Below, in pieces: positions 62,232-64,000 of a DNA stretch of 64,000 bases. The stretch is from an uncultured Flavobacteriaceae bacterium. GTDB taxonomy: Bacteria; Bacteroidota; Bacteroidia; Flavobacteriales; Flavobacteriaceae. The notes under the pieces were generated by a model, which saw only the letters and a program-made list of their open reading frames with translations, searched no databases and was not told where the DNA came from. The translations under genes and the position numbers were made by a program. Position 1 is the first letter of the stretch; every line of letters starts with the position of its first letter. The stretch spans positions 224,178 to 288,177 of the forward strand of contig CALSTP010000001.1 of the NCBI GenBank assembly GCA_943789305.1. Direction: 5' to 3'.

Positions 62232-63203
62232 CTATTTTAGTAAAACAGCAAAATTCCCTGCCACTTCAATTCCTGCGGATGTCCCCTTATCTTCCAACAA
62301 GATCTCCCCAGTTTTTTTAAGCATTAATTTTAGGTGAATTTCAGCATTCATACTTTCTTCAATTCGAGCATCCATAAAACCAGCAATTGGTGCCACCAAT
62401 GGAGTTGCTTTTTCTCGTTCTGCTCGAATCCAAAGTTTATGCGAACGATTTTCCATTTCGATAACAACTTCTTTTTTAGAAACAGAACATTGCTTCAATT
62501 GAGATCGGTTGTATGTTGTAAATTCAATAAGATTTCCATTGATCAAAACTCCAGCAATGTTTCCGATAAAAGATGTTCCCATCCAAGGGATTTTAGCAAT
62601 CGATGCTTTGAAAGATATTCCTGATCGACTAAAATGATTGCTTTGCATCCAAATATATGCTTCCGGAAAAGAGTGTCCCCAATCTTTTTCTATATAACCT
62701 CTGCCTTGTTCAAAAGAAACGAGTTTATTCTGATGAATTAGGCTTCCCTCTATGCTGTGATCCATACTCAAAATCCCATGATAACATTCCATAAAAGGAA
62801 CAAAAGAAAAAGGCCCCATGATACCCGGTGAATGCAAACTACTGGACCATGGAAATCTGTCTTTAAACCTTAAATGTCCATTTAAGCCGGGTAAATCAAG
62901 CTCAATACTATCGTTTGTAAAACGATTTCCCCCAATTTGTAAATCATGTCTCTTAGGTTTAGGAATAAATTCTTGAGCATCAAATTTATGATAAGAAGCT
63001 TCGAGTTTTTTCCCGTCTAAAACTTGAATAAAAGCATGTTTATCACCATTTTCATTCATTGCAATTCCGGGGATGATTGCAAATGCATGTTTTTGATCGG
63101 GACTTATTATTTTGTAATACCAGCCTTCAAAAAATTTTTTAGACTTTCCCCAACCGTGATAGCACTCGGGATTCCAAATTGCATGAATTTGTTTGAGTAA
63201 CAT
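62232..63203 (-). CDS. Tocopherol cyclase-like family protein
   Basis: A 323-residue protein resembling the tocopherol cyclase family. Hallmarks are FFEGWYYKIISPDQKHAFA near the N-terminus, FPWSSSLHSPGIMGPFSFVPFMECYHG (about 117-143) and GYIEKDWGHSFPEAYIWMQS (about 169-188). Plant and cyanobacterial members cyclise tocopherol precursors, but this organism shows no sign of tocopherol synthesis, so the true substrate is unknown. No signal peptide. The upstream DUF6503-like gene ends six bases before it, so the two are co-transcribed. Confidence 0.85.
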   Translation of the reverse strand: MLLKQIHAIWNPECYHGWGKSKKFFEGWYYKIISPDQKHAFAIIPGIAMNENGDKHAFIQVLDGKKLEASYHKFDAQEFIPKPKRHDLQIGGNRFTNDSIELDLPGLNGHLRFKDRFPWSSSLHSPGIMGPFSFVPFMECYHGILSMDHSIEGSLIHQNKLVSFEQGRGYIEKDWGHSFPEAYIWMQSNHFSRSGISFKASIAKIPWMGTSFIGNIAGVLINGNLIEFTTYNRSQLKQCSVSKKEVVIEMENRSHKLWIRAEREKATPLVAPIAGFMDARIEESMNAEIHLKLMLKKTGEILLEDKGTSAGIEVAGNFAVLLK

Positions 63204-63209
63204 ACAACT

Positions 63210-63929
63210 CTAAGGTTTTGAATTTTTGAACAAAAAATCAGTTCCAAGGTATTTATCATCTTTGTTGTAATACCATGCTCTGTTTTTGGGTATTTTAATT
63301 CCGTTGATTACAATTTCTTCAGCCAATAAAATATATTCCCCATCGTTTTTTGATTCCTCATGATAAAACTGATATACTTCCATGGCATATGTGATTGGAT
63401 CAAAATAAAAATACCACCGATCGTTCCCTACTTCTTTTTTGTAATTTACCTGAGCAACAAGATATTTTTTTCCTTTAAAAGAGCGTTTTTCTATTTTTGG
63501 ATTGATTAGTGTGCCTGGATCTTTGAGTTTCATGGGAAGACCGTACAAATAGGTGTAATAATCTCTTGTTCGTTTGGTTTGATTGCAAGTGAGGCGGTAT
63601 TTTTTTTCTTCTTCAGAACTAAATTCGGCTTTCCCGTTTAAGAGAATTGAACAAATTCCTTTATCAAGCTCTTGAAAAATCAAATTTGAATCGCTTTCGT
63701 ACTGATTTCTAAAATATTCTTTTTGCAAATCAATAAAAACAGAACTTATTCTGGGATTCCTTGACGGGGTTTCCATTGTAATCTTCAATTCCCCTGAAAA
63801 CTTAACCCAATTGTTGTTGGGGTCGTGGTACTGAATGCTTTTATCGATTAGTTTTTCGCCGGACATATCCTGACCCAAAGAAATAAAACAGCTCAGCTGA
63901 AGTGCTAAAAAAAGTATTTTTTTAAACAT
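63210..63929 (-). CDS. DUF6503-like exported protein
   Basis: A 239-residue secreted or periplasmic protein with a signal peptide (KKILFLALQLSCFISLGQ), followed by GEKLIDKSIQYHDPNNNWVKF, as in the DUF6503 family of Bacteroidota, and a LolA-like array of beta strands (YFYFDPITYAMEVYQFY). The fold suggests lipid or hydrophobic-ligand binding, which is unproven. It heads the two-gene unit with the tocopherol-cyclase-like protein. The 71 bases beyond it to the window end contain no recognised gene. Confidence 0.8.
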   Translation of the reverse strand: MFKKILFLALQLSCFISLGQDMSGEKLIDKSIQYHDPNNNWVKFSGELKITMETPSRNPRISSVFIDLQKEYFRNQYESDSNLIFQELDKGICSILLNGKAEFSSEEEKKYRLTCNQTKRTRDYYTYLYGLPMKLKDPGTLINPKIEKRSFKGKKYLVAQVNYKKEVGNDRWYFYFDPITYAMEVYQFYHEESKNDGEYILLAEEIVINGIKIPKNRAWYYNKDDKYLGTDFLFKNSKP

Positions 63930-64000
63930 TTGATGGAGGAATTAAAGGTGAAAGTTCAAAACATTCTAAATGAAAATACTCAGTAGAAGCCAATAAATGG

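Noticed and set aside
1-64000. Insertion sequences, prophage, CRISPR-Cas, toxin-antitoxin or defence islands
   Set aside because: No transposase, integrase, Cas, phage structural or known defence-domain signatures were seen on either strand.

Overview
The window is chromosomal DNA from a member of the phylum Bacteroidota, almost certainly a (marine) Flavobacteriaceae. Evidence: it is AT-rich, promoters fit the Bacteroidota pattern TTG/TTTG - about 17-23 nt - TAnnTTTG, and Shine-Dalgarno sequences are largely absent. It carries lineage markers: the giant type IX secretion (T9SS) translocon SprA, a protease with a T9SS C-terminal sorting tail, paired OmpH/Skp proteins behind BamA, and a caa3/aa3-type oxidase cluster of the flavobacterial kind. 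I cannot name a genus from the sequence alone.

Layout. 1-3.1 kb: 3' end of cytochrome c oxidase subunit I, a very long terminator hairpin, then ruvB-queG. 3.1-5.7 kb: a divergent pair, a LacI-family repressor and a vanadium-haloperoxidase/PAP2-like lipoprotein, which looks like an accessory insert. 5.9-17.8 kb: maeB-ruvA-sprA, then gcvH-vanZ-like-tonB-like. 18-23.1 kb: oxidase maturation and structure (heme O synthase, two subunit III-type proteins, subunit IV, a degenerate SCO paralogue, a true SCO copper chaperone, DUF420, a small CxxC membrane protein). 23.1-29 kb: a MacAB/TolC-like exporter (ATPase, two paralogous permeases, HlyD, TolC) behind an ECF-type promoter. 29-33.2 kb: tsaB, a YyaL/DUF255 protein, an Nfu scaffold with a doubled N-domain, gamma-carbonic anhydrase.

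33.2-40.1 kb (minus strand): nadK, DUF6089-like protein, uppS, bamA, two ompH and murI, an envelope-biogenesis block. 40.3-43.6 kb: pdxJ, esterase, GNAT, aspartate kinase. 43.6-49.7 kb (minus): ArsC-type phosphatase/reductase, hydroxyacid dehydrogenase, mgtE, rsmA, a small DUF4286-like protein, serS, ribF. 49.8-54.3 kb: a large secreted metzincin protease and an overlapping lipoprotein. 54.3-56.8 kb: pth, rplY/ctc, prs and one tRNA-Leu(CAA). 57-64 kb: an outer-membrane barrel protein, an enoyl-CoA hydratase, a CstB-like persulfide dioxygenase-rhodanese, a SulP transporter, a small membrane protein, a tocopherol-cyclase-like protein and a DUF6503-like secreted protein.

Most of the window is ordinary core genome. 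I found no CRISPR array, transposon, prophage or obvious defence system. The items most worth a second look are the Cys-less SCO paralogue beside SCO, the small CxxC protein ending that operon, the CstB-like/SulP sulfur pair, the ECF-type promoter of the exporter, the terminator that abuts the murI start codon, the 31-bp perfect terminator after coxA, the LacI operator candidates, and promoters placed so close to start codons that leaderless mRNAs are expected.
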